This document shows positions 1-10,003 of a DNA stretch of 64,000 nucleotides, one piece after another. Each line of letters begins with the position of its first letter. Positions within the stretch are counted from its first letter, which is position 1. A program made the translations under genes and the position numbers. Origin of the DNA: Isoetes taiwanensis (Eukaryota > Streptophyta > Lycopodiopsida > Isoetales > Isoetaceae); assembly GCA_021234155.1 (NCBI GenBank), contig JAJEKV010000063.1, positions 1,152,947 to 1,216,946 on the forward strand. Reading direction: 5' to 3'. The notes under the pieces were generated by a model. It did no database searches and was not told the DNA's origin. It was given only the letters and a program-made list of their open reading frames with translations.

Positions 1-100
1 AGGGGGCGAGGAGGAGGTGGTCGATGTAGCAGGCGGATGCAAATTTAGGGGCAATAAGAATTAATAGATCCAAGGTAAAGAGGTTGAGACTCCCTGCTAG

Positions 101-682
101 TTTAAAGGAAAACTTTATGTTACATCAGATGAAGTAGTTCGTGCAAGGCTAGAAGAACAAAAGAGAGCAGAGGATGCAGCTAGAGTTAAAAAGGAAAAGA
201 TGGAAGAAAAGAAAAGGATGCAAGAAGAAAGAAAAGCAGCAAAAGAGAGAGAAAGGGTGAGGAAGGAAGTGGCTAAACGAGTAAGGGAAGAGAAAAGGAG
301 GTCAAGAGAGATGCAAAAAAATGGTAAGCGAGGTCCCATTTATGAAAGAACATTTCCTGTTTGGGGAAAGAAATGCAAGCGAAGTTTTGGAAGTCTTAAT
401 GTTATAAATAATGGAGAGAATCAGCAGGTTATCTCAAATGATAATGAACATAATGATGTTAGTAATAATGCTAATGCTATTGTACAAGATAATGTTTATC
501 CTAGTCAGTCCTTGGATTTAGTTGTGAGCCTTCCTATAGTAGTAGATAACGCTAACATCTACTCTATGGATCACACCGACTCTCAAGGAGAATCTGAAAC
601 CTCCCAGAATAGGACCAAATGTCTAGATGACGTATACAGGGCAGAAGCACTTGCACATATGAAATCATTGAATATGATATGA
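101..682 (+). CDS. Hypothetical charged coiled-coil protein, 3' exon
   Basis: I do not recognise this protein. An open frame runs from just after a stop or possible splice acceptor (ctgctag, ending at 100) to a stop at 682, and probably is the last exon of a gene starting left of the window. The first ~80 residues are a Lys/Arg/Glu-rich coil (motifs such as ARLEEQKRAEDAARVKK and KAAKERERVRKEVAKRVREE). A short conserved-looking block follows (GPIYERTFPVWGKKCKR), then an Asn/Asp/Ser-rich tail with low-complexity N-rich stretches. The first ATG in frame is at 200, but the coil extends upstream of it, which argues for an upstream exon. It lies about 530 bp before the RING/FCP1-like gene on the same strand; whether it belongs to that gene cannot be told. 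Confidence 0.5.
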   Translation, partial: FKGKLYVTSDEVVRARLEEQKRAEDAARVKKEKMEEKKRMQEERKAAKERERVRKEVAKRVREEKRRSREMQKNGKRGPIYERTFPVWGKKCKRSFGSLNVINNGENQQVISNDNEHNDVSNNANAIVQDNVYPSQSLDLVVSLPIVVDNANIYSMDHTDSQGESETSQNRTKCLDDVYRAEALAHMKSLNMI

Positions 683-1215
683 CTTGTCAAATCAATGAAA
701 CTCAGTCTTTTTTTCCACTATATGGGGGTTGATGCATGATAAGGTGGCACAAAAATGTGCATTTTGAAACCACAAAATGAAGTTGAAAATTGTAGTAATA
801 ATGCCCTCAAAATTTGAAATACGAGCTATTAATGCTTTGAAAGAAATTCCATTTTTGGATACCTCCAAAAATGGATTCTTTACGAAAAAAAGTGGGAAGA
901 AACGATTTTTTTGAAATTTTTTCAAAATTCCCACTTTCGTTTCGATGCAAATTCACCTCCGGAGAAGCTCTTCTATATTCATTCAATCAGGGACGGAAGG
1001 CAAGTTTACATCTCCAAATTATGTTATGTAAAAGCAAAATGACATTCTCGGCTCACAGAAAATATCTTGTTGCTTGTCAAGAATAACAGGAGAGAGGCTA
1101 ATTCAAGGAAGGCAGCAAGCTGTTCATGCCCTAGCCAGGTTTAGTTTTTTTCTAGATCATGAAAGGAATCGAGACTTGTTATTGTAGGTCAACGATTTGT
1201 AGACCAAAGAAGTGA
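683..1215 (+). other. Intergenic or 5' flank, no gene seen
   Basis: Only short open frames with no recognisable domain occur here. It is AT-rich with A/T runs and separates the charged exon from the RING/FCP1-like gene, so it may hold that gene's promoter and 5' UTR. No clear TATA element was singled out. Confidence 0.35.
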
Positions 1216-4200
1216 ATGGTGGAGAAAATAATCATGGGTGGTAGTGAAAAGACAGCTTCAAAGGAACTAAGCTCAGATGGATTGTCATATACAGATCTAT
1301 ATAAGGGGGAAAAGGAGTTTGATAAACAGAATGAAATAAACCGATTTTGGGGAGACAAGGTTAAGTCTTGTTACAAATTGAGGAACCTCCAATTATCAAA
1401 GAGGAATGAGTTCATGAATCTTTATAGGAAAGTGTATGTTGATAGACAACATGCTCAGGGAGGTCTAATTCCACAAACCTTTGCTGTTGCTTATTTTCTT
1501 CAAGAGATGAAGGGGAAACAAATAAATTGGTTATCTTTTCAAGCACATGCAGCCGAAAATTCAAGGTCACAAAAGTTAGAGAGTAAGGAGGACAGTTTTT
1601 CCGAGAATAGGTTACATGAGAAGAATCATGCGAGCACTCAATTATCAGTGGGATCAAGACTTAATGTCACTTCTAAATGCGAAAAAAAAGTCTGCAACAA
1701 AAAAAATGGTAATCCCTTCTTCACATCTTTTACCTTGAGTTTGTTTAAGATCATACAGCCACTAATTATCTTACACTTGCAGCAATTCCTAGCCAAATTG
1801 GAATTGACGTGGTTTCAAGTAAGTGTTTCTCTATTTTTTCACAATGAATTACTTAAAGTGTATTATTTGGATACAATTTTAAAATTGATCAAGCATGCTG
1901 CTTGTTGTTGTTGCCTGAGGTATTCACCATTTTTAGATAGCAAATAGGTCTTAGATTATTTTGTATGCTCCATGTTGTTTGTGATTTGTATTGTCACGAG
2001 AATAGTGAGATTACAAACCCACATAAATTGCTTGTGGTTTGTAGCTTGTTCGGGTTTGCGTATGGTTTGGTGTGGTGATTGCATGAAATATTTGCTAGTT
2101 TGTAGCTCTAAATTATGGTTTGATATGGTGACTCCAAGTTCAATGTTCTTTTCATGCTATTGAGGTGTTGGTTATAGCCCTAAATTATGGTTTTATGTAT
2201 GGTTCATGGTTTGTAGTCTAAATTATGGTTTGTGGCTCGATTGTGTGTATTAGTTGAGTTGTACTTTGTCTTACATTATGTAGTTTGAAAGTTTATATAG
2301 TGTAGTTTATAGTTTGTAGTTAAAGATGTCTAGCAGATAGTTAGATAGTTGCTATAGTTTGTAGCCTGAGATATGATTTGTTTCATAGTATCTTGCTATA
2401 GTTTTTAGCATGAGATAGGCTGTTTTATAGTTTGTAGCCTGAGATATGCTTTGTCTCATGTACGTACTGTGGATTGTAGTTACCTGTTTTCCTTACATTT
2501 AGTATGGTCATGAATTAGTATCATTTGTATCCAAATATGCTGATAAATGTGTGTTGCATGTGATAGGGTACACACAGGATTATGCATGAATGGATGGAAT
2601 CAACAGAGATTGAGTTGAAAAAAATAGAATCAAGGATCAGTTTATCCAGTGACAGATACAGAGAACTAAATAATGCATGCAAGTCAATGAGAGAGAAAAA
2701 AGAAGCTTTTGACGAAGAGAGGCAGAAATGGTTTGCTTGGATGAAGGATATGACAAAAGAAGCTAGTGCTGGAGTTATGGCAGTTATAAATTTGAGGGAA
2801 CAAATGATTTGTTATGTTCAAATGATGAGCTTCTAGGTTTAGAGAATTCAAGAAAGACTGATCTTGAGGAACTGTCTGTTTTGCAACCCCACTTGAAAAG
2901 GTTGCAATCAGGTTGCCAAACACTGAAGAGGGGGATATCATTAGATCCCCAATTGCCAAACTTACCTTCAAATGCATGCATTGAGGCTAATCCAGACATT
3001 TGCCCATTTTGTGGAAGAGTTTTGTTGTTTGATGGCAAACCCTTACCAATACTGTTAGCGGAGTGCAATCACAAATATCACTTACAATGTTTGGTTTCCT
3101 TGATAAGGTATGGTGACCTTTGAACTTGACATGATTGCTTCTATCATTACTAACGTTATCTATGAGTTTTAGTTATGATAATATATGCTGCCAAGTTGAT
3201 TGCGGCCATGCAATGTCTGAAACCTGGGTTAGAGCACTTGGTGTTGATAGATCTACCTCACATGTGCATTTGGGATGTTCTCGGATGGTAACAGAGCATT
3301 ATTTATAACAAAAGCACTTGATAACTTTATGTACTAATCCATTGCTTAATGTGTTAGATGATGTTTTTGACCTATGTTCTCACCTTGCATCAAATGGACA
3401 TGTAAGCAAATTAAACATTGCAGAAGCATCTCCACATTATGAAGAAGAAAAGGTTAATGGGAAAGGTAATGAAGAAAATGTAGAAGAAGAGGTAAAAATT
3501 CTCTCAGTGGAAACAGAAGGTAATTTTTTTGAAGGCATCCATACACTTGTTTGGTTTTAGCAAGTAAGATTTAGAGATGACTGTAACAGCCAAGATTCAT
3601 GGCTCTAATCATGTTCAAGAGCTGCAACATAATGGGAAAGAAATCGAAACAGATCTATATGCCTCAAGTAAGTGTTATGTATCTTTATGTACAAGCAATC
3701 TTTATAGTACAGAAAATGGTAGACGGTAAATTGTACTAAGGTGTTCCAGCAGGTCCGTTTATTACTCCATCGAGTGGATATATAAGCAAATTAACCAATG
3801 CAGAGGTTTTGCCCCACAACGAGAAAGGTATTTCGAGTCCAATGCTAGAGTCCACACTTTATATTTGCATCTATTTACACAAGTTTTTGAGTTGTAGGAG
3901 AGAGCTTTCCCATATCAGAAGAAGCCACCATTGGAGATCGGGAATTGTCAATAGGTAAGTTCTAATAATATGGTTTTAATAACTTGATTCTGAAATTTCA
4001 TCATGATCTAATCAAACATCCTGCTGTGCATTAATAGAGAGGACTACTTTTGATGATCAAAGAGTGCAGAAGCGTTTGGAAATGAGAAGTTCATCAATGT
4101 GTGATGGTGTAATGCTCAATGGTATGCTAATCTAGCTAAATCACTGTTAAATTTAATTGATTTTGAAACATATGCTTAATTGAGTGCAATCAAGTTAGAA

Positions 4201-5159
4201 ATTTAACCATTGAGCTCTCTAATGGTTTTGATATTTTGTGGAGTTTGTGCAGCCTCAAATAGAATTGAAGATGCAACTCCAAAGAAGACCAAGATTGCAA
4301 ACAATATGTCACTTGAAAGACAAGGTATGCTATGATTTATTAGGGAAATGCATTTGAAGCTTGTATTTTCTTACGTGTTTTTCTATGCTTGCATCAAACA
4401 GGAAGTGATAGGCTAGGACACTATTGCAATGATGCAAGAAGAGCAAGTTCTGGACATGTAGATGCCGAAACAGATTCTGTATCATCTCCTCCACCTCCTT
4501 TAAAAAAAATCAGGTTGTCGAGAAAGCTAATTATATTTGATTTCAATAGAGTGCTTGGTAAAATGTATGAGACAAAGGGAGGGAACCGAACTTGCATTCC
4601 CGAAGAGGGAACAGTGCCTCCGCATCTATCAAAGAGCAAGCTCGTTATTTTAAGGCCAAATGCAATAGAGTTTTTGAGCTGGTGCAGTGAACACTTTGGC
4701 ATTGTCATGTGGTCTGATTTGGATGTTGCAAGTTTGAAGTCAATCACCAGTAAGGTATTTCCTGCAAAATTGAAGAAGAAGTTGGTGTTTGAATGGGGTG
4801 TTGATAAGTGCATGAAGGTAGGTTTTAAGTATCAGAAAGTCAACATAAGCTTGAAACTGTTGCAGAAAGTATACAAGGACAAAGAGCTTGGAGGATATTA
4901 TAACACATCGAATACCTTGATGATTGATGATCACCAATATAAAGGGTATAAGAATAGCCCTCATACTATGATCACACCAATCTCTTTCCATCCAGAACGC
5001 AGGGATAAGTCATTCCTATTGAACCAACTGAAGCCATGGTTGGAGGGCTTGAGAAACTCAAATCACATTGTAGACTATGTTCGAGATTATCCTATTACTA
5101 ATTGGTTGGATGATATTTCTGATTCAATAATTGAATTGTTGACAAAAAGAATGGTTTAA
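1216..5159 (+). CDS. Coiled-coil / RING-like / FCP1-like (HAD) protein, multi-exon, copy 1
   Basis: Proposed exons: 1216-1708, 1783-1818, about 2578-3107, about 3196-3300, 3358-3519, 3575-3667, 3753-3827, 3898-3954, 4038-4121, 4253-4324 and 4402-5159, with good GT-AG borders from 3358 on. Order of parts: Lys/Glu-rich N terminus; a coil at 2582-2760 (MREKKEAFDEERQKW); a RING-like finger at about 3000-3230 with CPFC, then CNHKYHLQC, then CGH after an intron; a linker of small exons; a last exon with an FCP1/NIF-type HAD domain. HAD motifs seen: IIFDFNRVLG (D-x-N), IVMWSDLD, and LMIDDHQYKG. In active FCP1/SCP phosphatases motif I is DxDx(T/V); here the second Asp is Asn. The frame changes at about 2795 within exon 3, and the exon 3/4 junction phase is unresolved, so an indel or an unseen splice exists. 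RING plus phosphatase-like joining suggests a ubiquitin or nuclear regulatory role, which is inference. Confidence 0.7.
1990..2470 (+). repeat. Degenerate intronic repeat rich in TTTGTAG
   Basis: The second intron of the RING/FCP1-like gene holds irregular copies of a motif around TTTGTAGC and AAATTATGGTTT. The clearest pair is GCTATAGTTTGTAGCCTGAG (about 2351) and a near copy at about 2430, with a weaker copy between. No coding potential is apparent. Confidence 0.6.
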
Positions 5160-5825
5160 AATATCATTGTGTTTTGATTCTTGTATTTGATATCTAGATT
5201 TAAATTGCAATATGACAGTTGAATCAATATGACAGTTGAATAGGGAGTACAAATTTACAGGTTTTACTATTTCAATTAGCTTGAAGTTTTTGGAGTAAGG
5301 AATGTTGAAGACATTTATGATATGAAGAAGAAGACATTTATGATATGAAGAAGCTGAAGAAGTATGTTATTAAGCAGAAGTTGAAGAACTATGAACTCCA
5401 TGTTGTGAGTTTATGCTAAAATGCTGGAAATCCTCTTATTCAAGAACAGATCCAATGAGTGATCTGCATGTACTATTGCTCTTGAATGAATATAATCTGC
5501 TCTGGTTTGGAAGTGTATCAATTGTAACGAGTTTAGTTTTAGTATTACCTTTGACAGTATTAAGTAGGAGTTGCAGAAAAAGAGACAACACAGTAAAATC
5601 ACAGTAAAATCACAGTAAAATCGATAACTTTTATAAAAGATGTATCCATGAGTTTACATAAAACGGACCATTACTAACTCATGAAAGAGCTTACAGAAAA
5701 AGTTTACTTGGAATTTATACTCTGCATTCCTTTACATCAACATTTACACCAAAATTTATCCATACATAGCCGAGAAAATAAGAAGATTTCAGATATATTT
5801 AGTCGAGATCCTATTAAGCCACATC
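5160..5825 (+). repeat. 3' flank with small tandem duplications
   Basis: After the stop codon there are several short perfect or near-perfect tandem repeats: AATATGACAGTTGAAT twice (about 5209-5242), GAAGACATTTATGATATGAA twice (about 5307-5350), and CACAGTAAAAT three times (about 5589-5620). Some probably lie in the 3' UTR of the upstream gene. No gene is seen. Confidence 0.55.
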
Positions 5826-6089
5826 CTACTTATGAAGTCGAGGCATCTTCAGCGCAACAATAAGGTCATTGCCCTCAGCTACTACAACCATCTCCAGAAG
5901 GCGCTCGTCAGTTGCATGCACACGGTCTATCCACTGCTGGACCTTAGAAGAGACTGCAGCTCCTTTTCTCTGTAACTTATTCACCTCCAGACAAGAAAAC
6001 TTGGCCACAATCTTCAGTTTCCTGCCCGGATTGCTGGAACCGATTGATTCCTCCATGGGTGCCCTGGCGGTGATTTTGAACCTGGCCAT
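5826..6089 (-). CDS. Small hypothetical protein, 87 aa
   Basis: I do not recognise this protein. A minus-strand frame begins with MARFKITARAPMEESIG at 6089 and ends PRLHK, stop at 5826. The composition is that of a soluble basic/hydrophobic domain (blocks KLKIVAKFSCLEVNKLQ and LLEMVVVAEGNDLIVALKM) and does not look like random sequence. The frame is open further upstream to 6203, but that part is only translated tandem repeat (His-Ser-Ser-Ser units), so I chose the internal ATG. It is transcribed towards the RING/FCP1-like gene (tail to tail). It could be a single-exon gene, one exon of a longer gene, or a chance frame. Confidence 0.4.
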   Translation of the reverse strand: MARFKITARAPMEESIGSSNPGRKLKIVAKFSCLEVNKLQRKGAAVSSKVQQWIDRVHATDERLLEMVVVAEGNDLIVALKMPRLHK

Positions 6090-6096
6090 ATTCCTA

Positions 6097-6179
6097 GTCG
6101 TCGAAGTCGAAGAAGAGTGATCGATGTCGTCGAAGTCGAAGAAGAGTGATCGATGGGTGATCGAAGAAGAGTGATCGAT
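6097..6179 (+). repeat. 29-bp tandem repeat, two full copies plus a variant
   Basis: A unit starting GTCGTCGAAGTCGAAGAAGA and ending TGATCGAT occurs at 6097-6125 and 6126-6154 with no differences; a third, shortened copy ends at 6179. It overlaps the upstream extension of the small minus-strand ORF, whose predicted N terminus is therefore unreliable. Confidence 0.85.
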
Positions 6180-6945
6180 GCAGCAGAAGACTGCTGCATG
6201 CATAATTGAATGCAGGCCTCAAAAGTCGAGCCCAATAATAAGTAACCTTAAAAAACTAAGGCAAAAATCAATATTTAGATAGATGAAATTCAATAGTTAT
6301 AATCAAATGTTCTATATGATGATTTTAATATATATTGCAAGCCTTTGCTTTGCCTAGTTATGCACTAGATCCAAATTGTTCAATCTCTTGCTTAGGCTAT
6401 AAATACTTCACACTTGTATTACAAGAAGAAAGAACTTCCCACAAAAACAATTTCAAGTCTTTAACAAACTTCAATACCTCATAATTTAACTATCAATGTT
6501 CAACTGGTCATTAAACCATTGAATATAAATTTCATTGGCTATTGTAGCAACGGGATTGACCCTATTACTGTAGCTGCATTGATTGGATTCGAATTCAAGC
6601 TTTTCCTAGTGCGTTATGGATTGAATAGACTTTCCTTCCGGAGGATTCTATTCATAAGCTTGGTGACAATATGAAGCCCTTAGACCATTGAACCTTCAAA
6701 TTATTCAATATTGCTTTTCTTTTAGGTTAAACAACCTTAACTATTTCACCATGACTACAAGTTCAACACCTTCATATTTTCTACAAGGAGAGCCAAGATA
6801 TGTATCATTCCCCCTTCATGTGATATTCATTACACTTAGTATGCTAAAATCAATAGGTAGATAACAACTTAGTATGCTAAGATCTTAGACTTCACAAAAT
6901 GCATAGGCTATATATTCAATGACAGTTGATTGCATAACTTCAGCT
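6180..6945 (+). other. Gene-free AT-rich stretch
   Basis: No long open frame, repeat or transposon terminus was recognised. A TATA-like run (GGCTATAAATACTTCACAC) lies at about 6394-6412, but no gene follows it, so I attach no meaning to it. Confidence 0.3.
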
Positions 6946-6947
6946 AG

Positions 6948-7314
6948 ATAATTTGGCAAGGAGATCACAAAAGTCACTAAGCAAATTCAACCATACACTC
7001 CCACTCCGTTGTTGAGCAAATGTGGAGAAACAATTTTATGTTCTTTAACATGTTCATTAAACCCTATGCATGTTCTTAAACATGTTCTCAAACTTATTCT
7101 TTAACATGTTCATTAACTCCTATAGGATTAATTAAAAATTTTACATAAGGCATTGATGTTTATGGAAAGGGGGTGTCTTTTTCCCATCTTTCCATAATTT
7201 GGCAAGAAGATCACAAAGGTCACTAAGCAAATTCAACCATACACACCCACTCTATCATTGAGCAAATGTGGAGAAACAATTTTATGTTCTTTAACATGTT
7301 CATTATACCCTATG
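6948..7314 (+). repeat. Direct duplication of about 120 bp, 246 bp apart
   Basis: The block starting ATAATTTGGCAAG at 6948 and running through AGCAAATGTGGAGAAACAAT to ACCCTATG (about 7068) recurs at 7194-7314 at roughly 90% identity. Between them ATGTTCTTTAACATGTTCATT motifs are partly repeated again. Looks like an old segmental tandem duplication; no coding. Confidence 0.8.
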
Positions 7315-7664
7315 TTTGTCCTGATGTGTTAACTGATGATGAAGAAAAATGTCACAAAATGTCACAATATATCTGAATGCCAGGTTCATTGATTCAAATT
7401 TAGAATGGGCTCTTGAGGATGAGCATGAAATTTTCCTATTGAAGTTTTGAATTCAATGGTTGAATGGTTCTATAGTTAAATTGTATTGATTGTTTGATAT
7501 TTAGAAGCATTGCACAAGAACCTAATTATTATCATTATTGTGAACCTTTAGTGCCAATAGTTAAGAACCAAAGGAAATCCTAACAAAGGTTAAGTCGAAT
7601 ATGGATCAATTAAGAAAATCTTTAAAACGAATGGATCAAGGAATGGATCTTCATGGCAAAGGGC

Positions 7665-7771
7665 CTTTTTTTTTTTGAAGGACGACAAGCTTTATTCACC
7701 AACTAAAAACCAGAACAACATAAAATGCAAAGACAGGATTATAACTCCAGTGGACAAACCGATCCAACTGA
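7665..7771 (-). mobile_element. 5'-truncated LINE 3' end with target duplication
   Basis: An 11-nt T run (7666-7676) is followed by GAAGGACGACAAGC, closely like the sequence after the T run of the LINE at 27653 (GAAGGACGAAAGCC). Read on the minus strand this is a LINE 3' UTR ending in poly(A). It is flanked by GCAAAGGGC at 7656-7664 and 7772-7780, a 9-bp target site duplication. Only about 107 bp were inserted, a typical dead-on-arrival LINE fragment. Confidence 0.8.
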
Positions 7772-7780
7772 GCAAAGGGC

Positions 7781-8880
7781 TTCTTCCCCTTTCCCATGAA
7801 AACCCAATCCAACCTAGATAAAAATGCAAATGTTTATATAACAATGGTTTTTTTTTTTCATTCATGCTTGTGGGATATATAAACCCTGGAATTGATTTAA
7901 TCGAATGTTACTGTTCATTTGGTTTAGGGTTCATTTGTTACAGGGCCGAAACCTGCAATACAACCAGGTCAGATGCGTGCCGATTTTATTCAGGTGGGGT
8001 CAATGAATCAAGAATATTTTTTAGGTTATGCTACATAAACAACTCTGATGCCCAAAAAGATCAGAAGGTTTGGCATCTAATATAGAAGGCCTACAACAAC
8101 AAGAAAATTTCTCCAATGGTTTTATGCCTAAGATATTTGGAACACAGCAACAAGGCAATAGTTTTGGGCCTGGGTACATGGAACACATCAGTAAGGAAAC
8201 TTCAGCAATGGGACATATGATACATATGATACATATTTGAACTCGAGATACACAATTCTGATATTTCCAAAATAGAGCAGGGATATAAGTCATGCAATGT
8301 TAGGAAACATGCAATTGATCAGGTAATGCATTTGGATCGAGCAACCTGATCTTGCCGTGCTCCCATTTTTGCATTTCCCTCCATACACCAGAATTAGTAA
8401 TTACCACGATTCTTGCTTTGTAACTAGCTAATAGACCAAAAATGTTAATTAATGCAATTTGGTAGTTTTTTAGTATTAATGCCTACGTGACTCCATCTAA
8501 CCACTTCTTGACCTATATTTCAAACTCTTCTTGGGGGGACTTGACCTATATTTCAAACTATTCTAGGGGGGACAGGGGGGACACTACAATGGTCCACTTT
8601 ACCCTGCATTAACCCATGGTTGTGTTATGTTTGGCTATTTTACTGTAAAAATAACTTTGTTTTAAAAGTAAAATTTGTCCTCTCATCTTTTTAGTTTAGC
8701 TGTGAGCAAGATTTATGTGGAGTTCTTTTCTATTCAGCTATCATTTGATGTAGAACAATCTTCATAAAGTAACAAGATACATCTTCATAAAGTAACAAGA
8801 GCTATCTGTTTTGCAGGCCAGTAATTTGGGATAGTTAACCTTTAAATGAAGGTTAATTGGAGGTTCAACTCCTTCAATGA
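7781..8880 (+). other. Gene-free stretch with one small tandem duplication
   Basis: No convincing gene. A 34-bp unit beginning CTTGACCTATATTTCAAACT and ending GGGGGGAC is duplicated at 8507-8540 and 8540-8573. Short open frames around 7864-8293 lack any recognisable motif. Confidence 0.4.
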
Positions 8881-9190
8881 TTTGGTGCACCAAATTATCA
8901 ATTTGTTTGTAATGAATCACATGTATGGGAGTGGTTTGATATTTGTTTAAACTTAAAGATTACTTCTATGGTGATTTGGTGCACCAAACTATTGAACAGG
9001 CTGAACTATTAAGGTCATTAGATGCACCATTACAGGTATTGCAATGCACCAAGAAGAGATCTAGATGTCTCCAATTGAAGCTAAAGAGCACACCAATTAC
9101 AGTTATATAGTGCACCATTAGGGGGGTTTCCTGCACCATGGTAAAGTGCTCCATGTGGTGACAGGCATCACCATTATGGTGGTAAGACCC
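8881..9190 (+). repeat. Region with repeated TGCACCA words and 14-bp palindromes
   Basis: The perfect palindrome TTTGGTGCACCAAA occurs at 8881-8894 and 8975-8988, both within TGATTTGGTGCACCAAA. The word TGCACCA recurs several more times to 9180. The meaning is unknown; these could be sub-terminal repeats of a decayed transposon or simple divergence of a tandem array. Confidence 0.55.
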
Positions 9191-9268
9191 CCCCCTCATT
9201 CAAGCTGCTGCAAAAATAGTTGTAAGATGTTCTTGGCCCTGAAGCTTAATATCATTGATGTGTTACAT

Positions 9269-9458
9269 GCTAGGGCATATTTTGTACTAGAGACTCATTA
9301 CGCAGTGTAAAGTGCCCGGCGGCTCCGCCAGACGAGGCCGCGCACGAGCGGCTAGGGCATATTTTGTACTAGAGACCCTAAAGTGCCCGGCGGCTCCGCC
9401 AGACTCGGCGGCGCACTCGCGGGAGTGCGCCGCCTTGGCGGAGCCGCCGGGCACTTTA
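9269..9458 (+). repeat. GC-rich fold-back with tandem duplication
   Basis: A 26-bp direct repeat starting GCTAGGGCATATTTTGTACT lies at 9269-9294 and 9351-9376. After each copy comes the same 22-bp GC-rich block beginning TAAAGTGCCCGGCGGCTC (9308-9329 and 9379-9400). Its exact inverse stands at 9437-9458. Inside, GGCGGCGCACTC (9407-9418) pairs with GAGTGCGCCGCC (9423-9434) around a 4-nt loop. The whole forms an 80-bp near-perfect cruciform in AT-rich DNA. Flanking words ATTACGCA and its inverse TGCGTAAT extend the symmetry. It looks like a fold-back or MITE type element. Confidence 0.85.
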
Positions 9459-9611
9459 CATGCGTAATGGTCTCCTAATGAAAATTACCAGACGTAATAC
9501 ATGGTTGGTTGAAATTACGTCCATTGACATTTCGCCACGTGTCTTTTGATCTCGGCTATGGCGGAAGAGCTTCGTTGGGGGAGCTATGGCGGCAGTGGCT
9601 ACAGAAGAGAA

Positions 9612-10003
9612 GTTCACAGGAGAACATGAATAGGGCTCCTTCAAAGTATAAAAAGCATGTTCACAGGAGAACATGAATAGGGCTCCTTCAAAGTATAAAA
9701 AGCATGAATAGGGCTCCAAATACAGATATATAACAGAAAAACGCGACCTTAATCCGGGTAGGAGGGCATAAAATCCAATTTTTCTCGGCATGTTGAAGCT
9801 CTGGGTGCGCTTTTTGTCCGATGAAGGATACAACTGCTCCAAATCTGAAACATAACAGAAGTCCGGCGGGCATGAATAGGGATCCGGGTAGGAGGGCATA
9901 AAATCCAATTTTTTCTCGGCATGTTGAAGCTCTGGGTGCGCATTTTGCCCGATGAAGGATCTACAACTGCTCCAAATCTGAAACATAACAGAAGTCCGGC
10001 GGA
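9612..10003 (+). repeat. Two adjacent tandem duplications (47 bp and 130 bp)
   Basis: A 47-bp unit starting GTTCACAGGAGAACATGAAT is perfectly duplicated at 9612-9658 and 9659-9705, with a partial third. A 130-bp period unit starting ATCCGGGTAGGAGGGCATAA lies at 9752-9869 and 9882-10001, with a few indels. Minus-strand open frames across these units are repeat translations and are not called as genes. Confidence 0.85.

Noticed and set aside
1216-1947. A single 243-codon protein through 1947
   Set aside because: The frame runs through a GT donor at 1709 and into AT-rich intron text; splicing to 1783 keeps phase.
4421-4991. Minus-strand frames of 130 and 83 codons
   Set aside because: They are shadows of the FCP1-like exon on the plus strand.
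9612-9705. CRISPR-like tandem units
   Set aside because: Units are directly adjacent with no spacers, only two copies, in a eukaryotic context.
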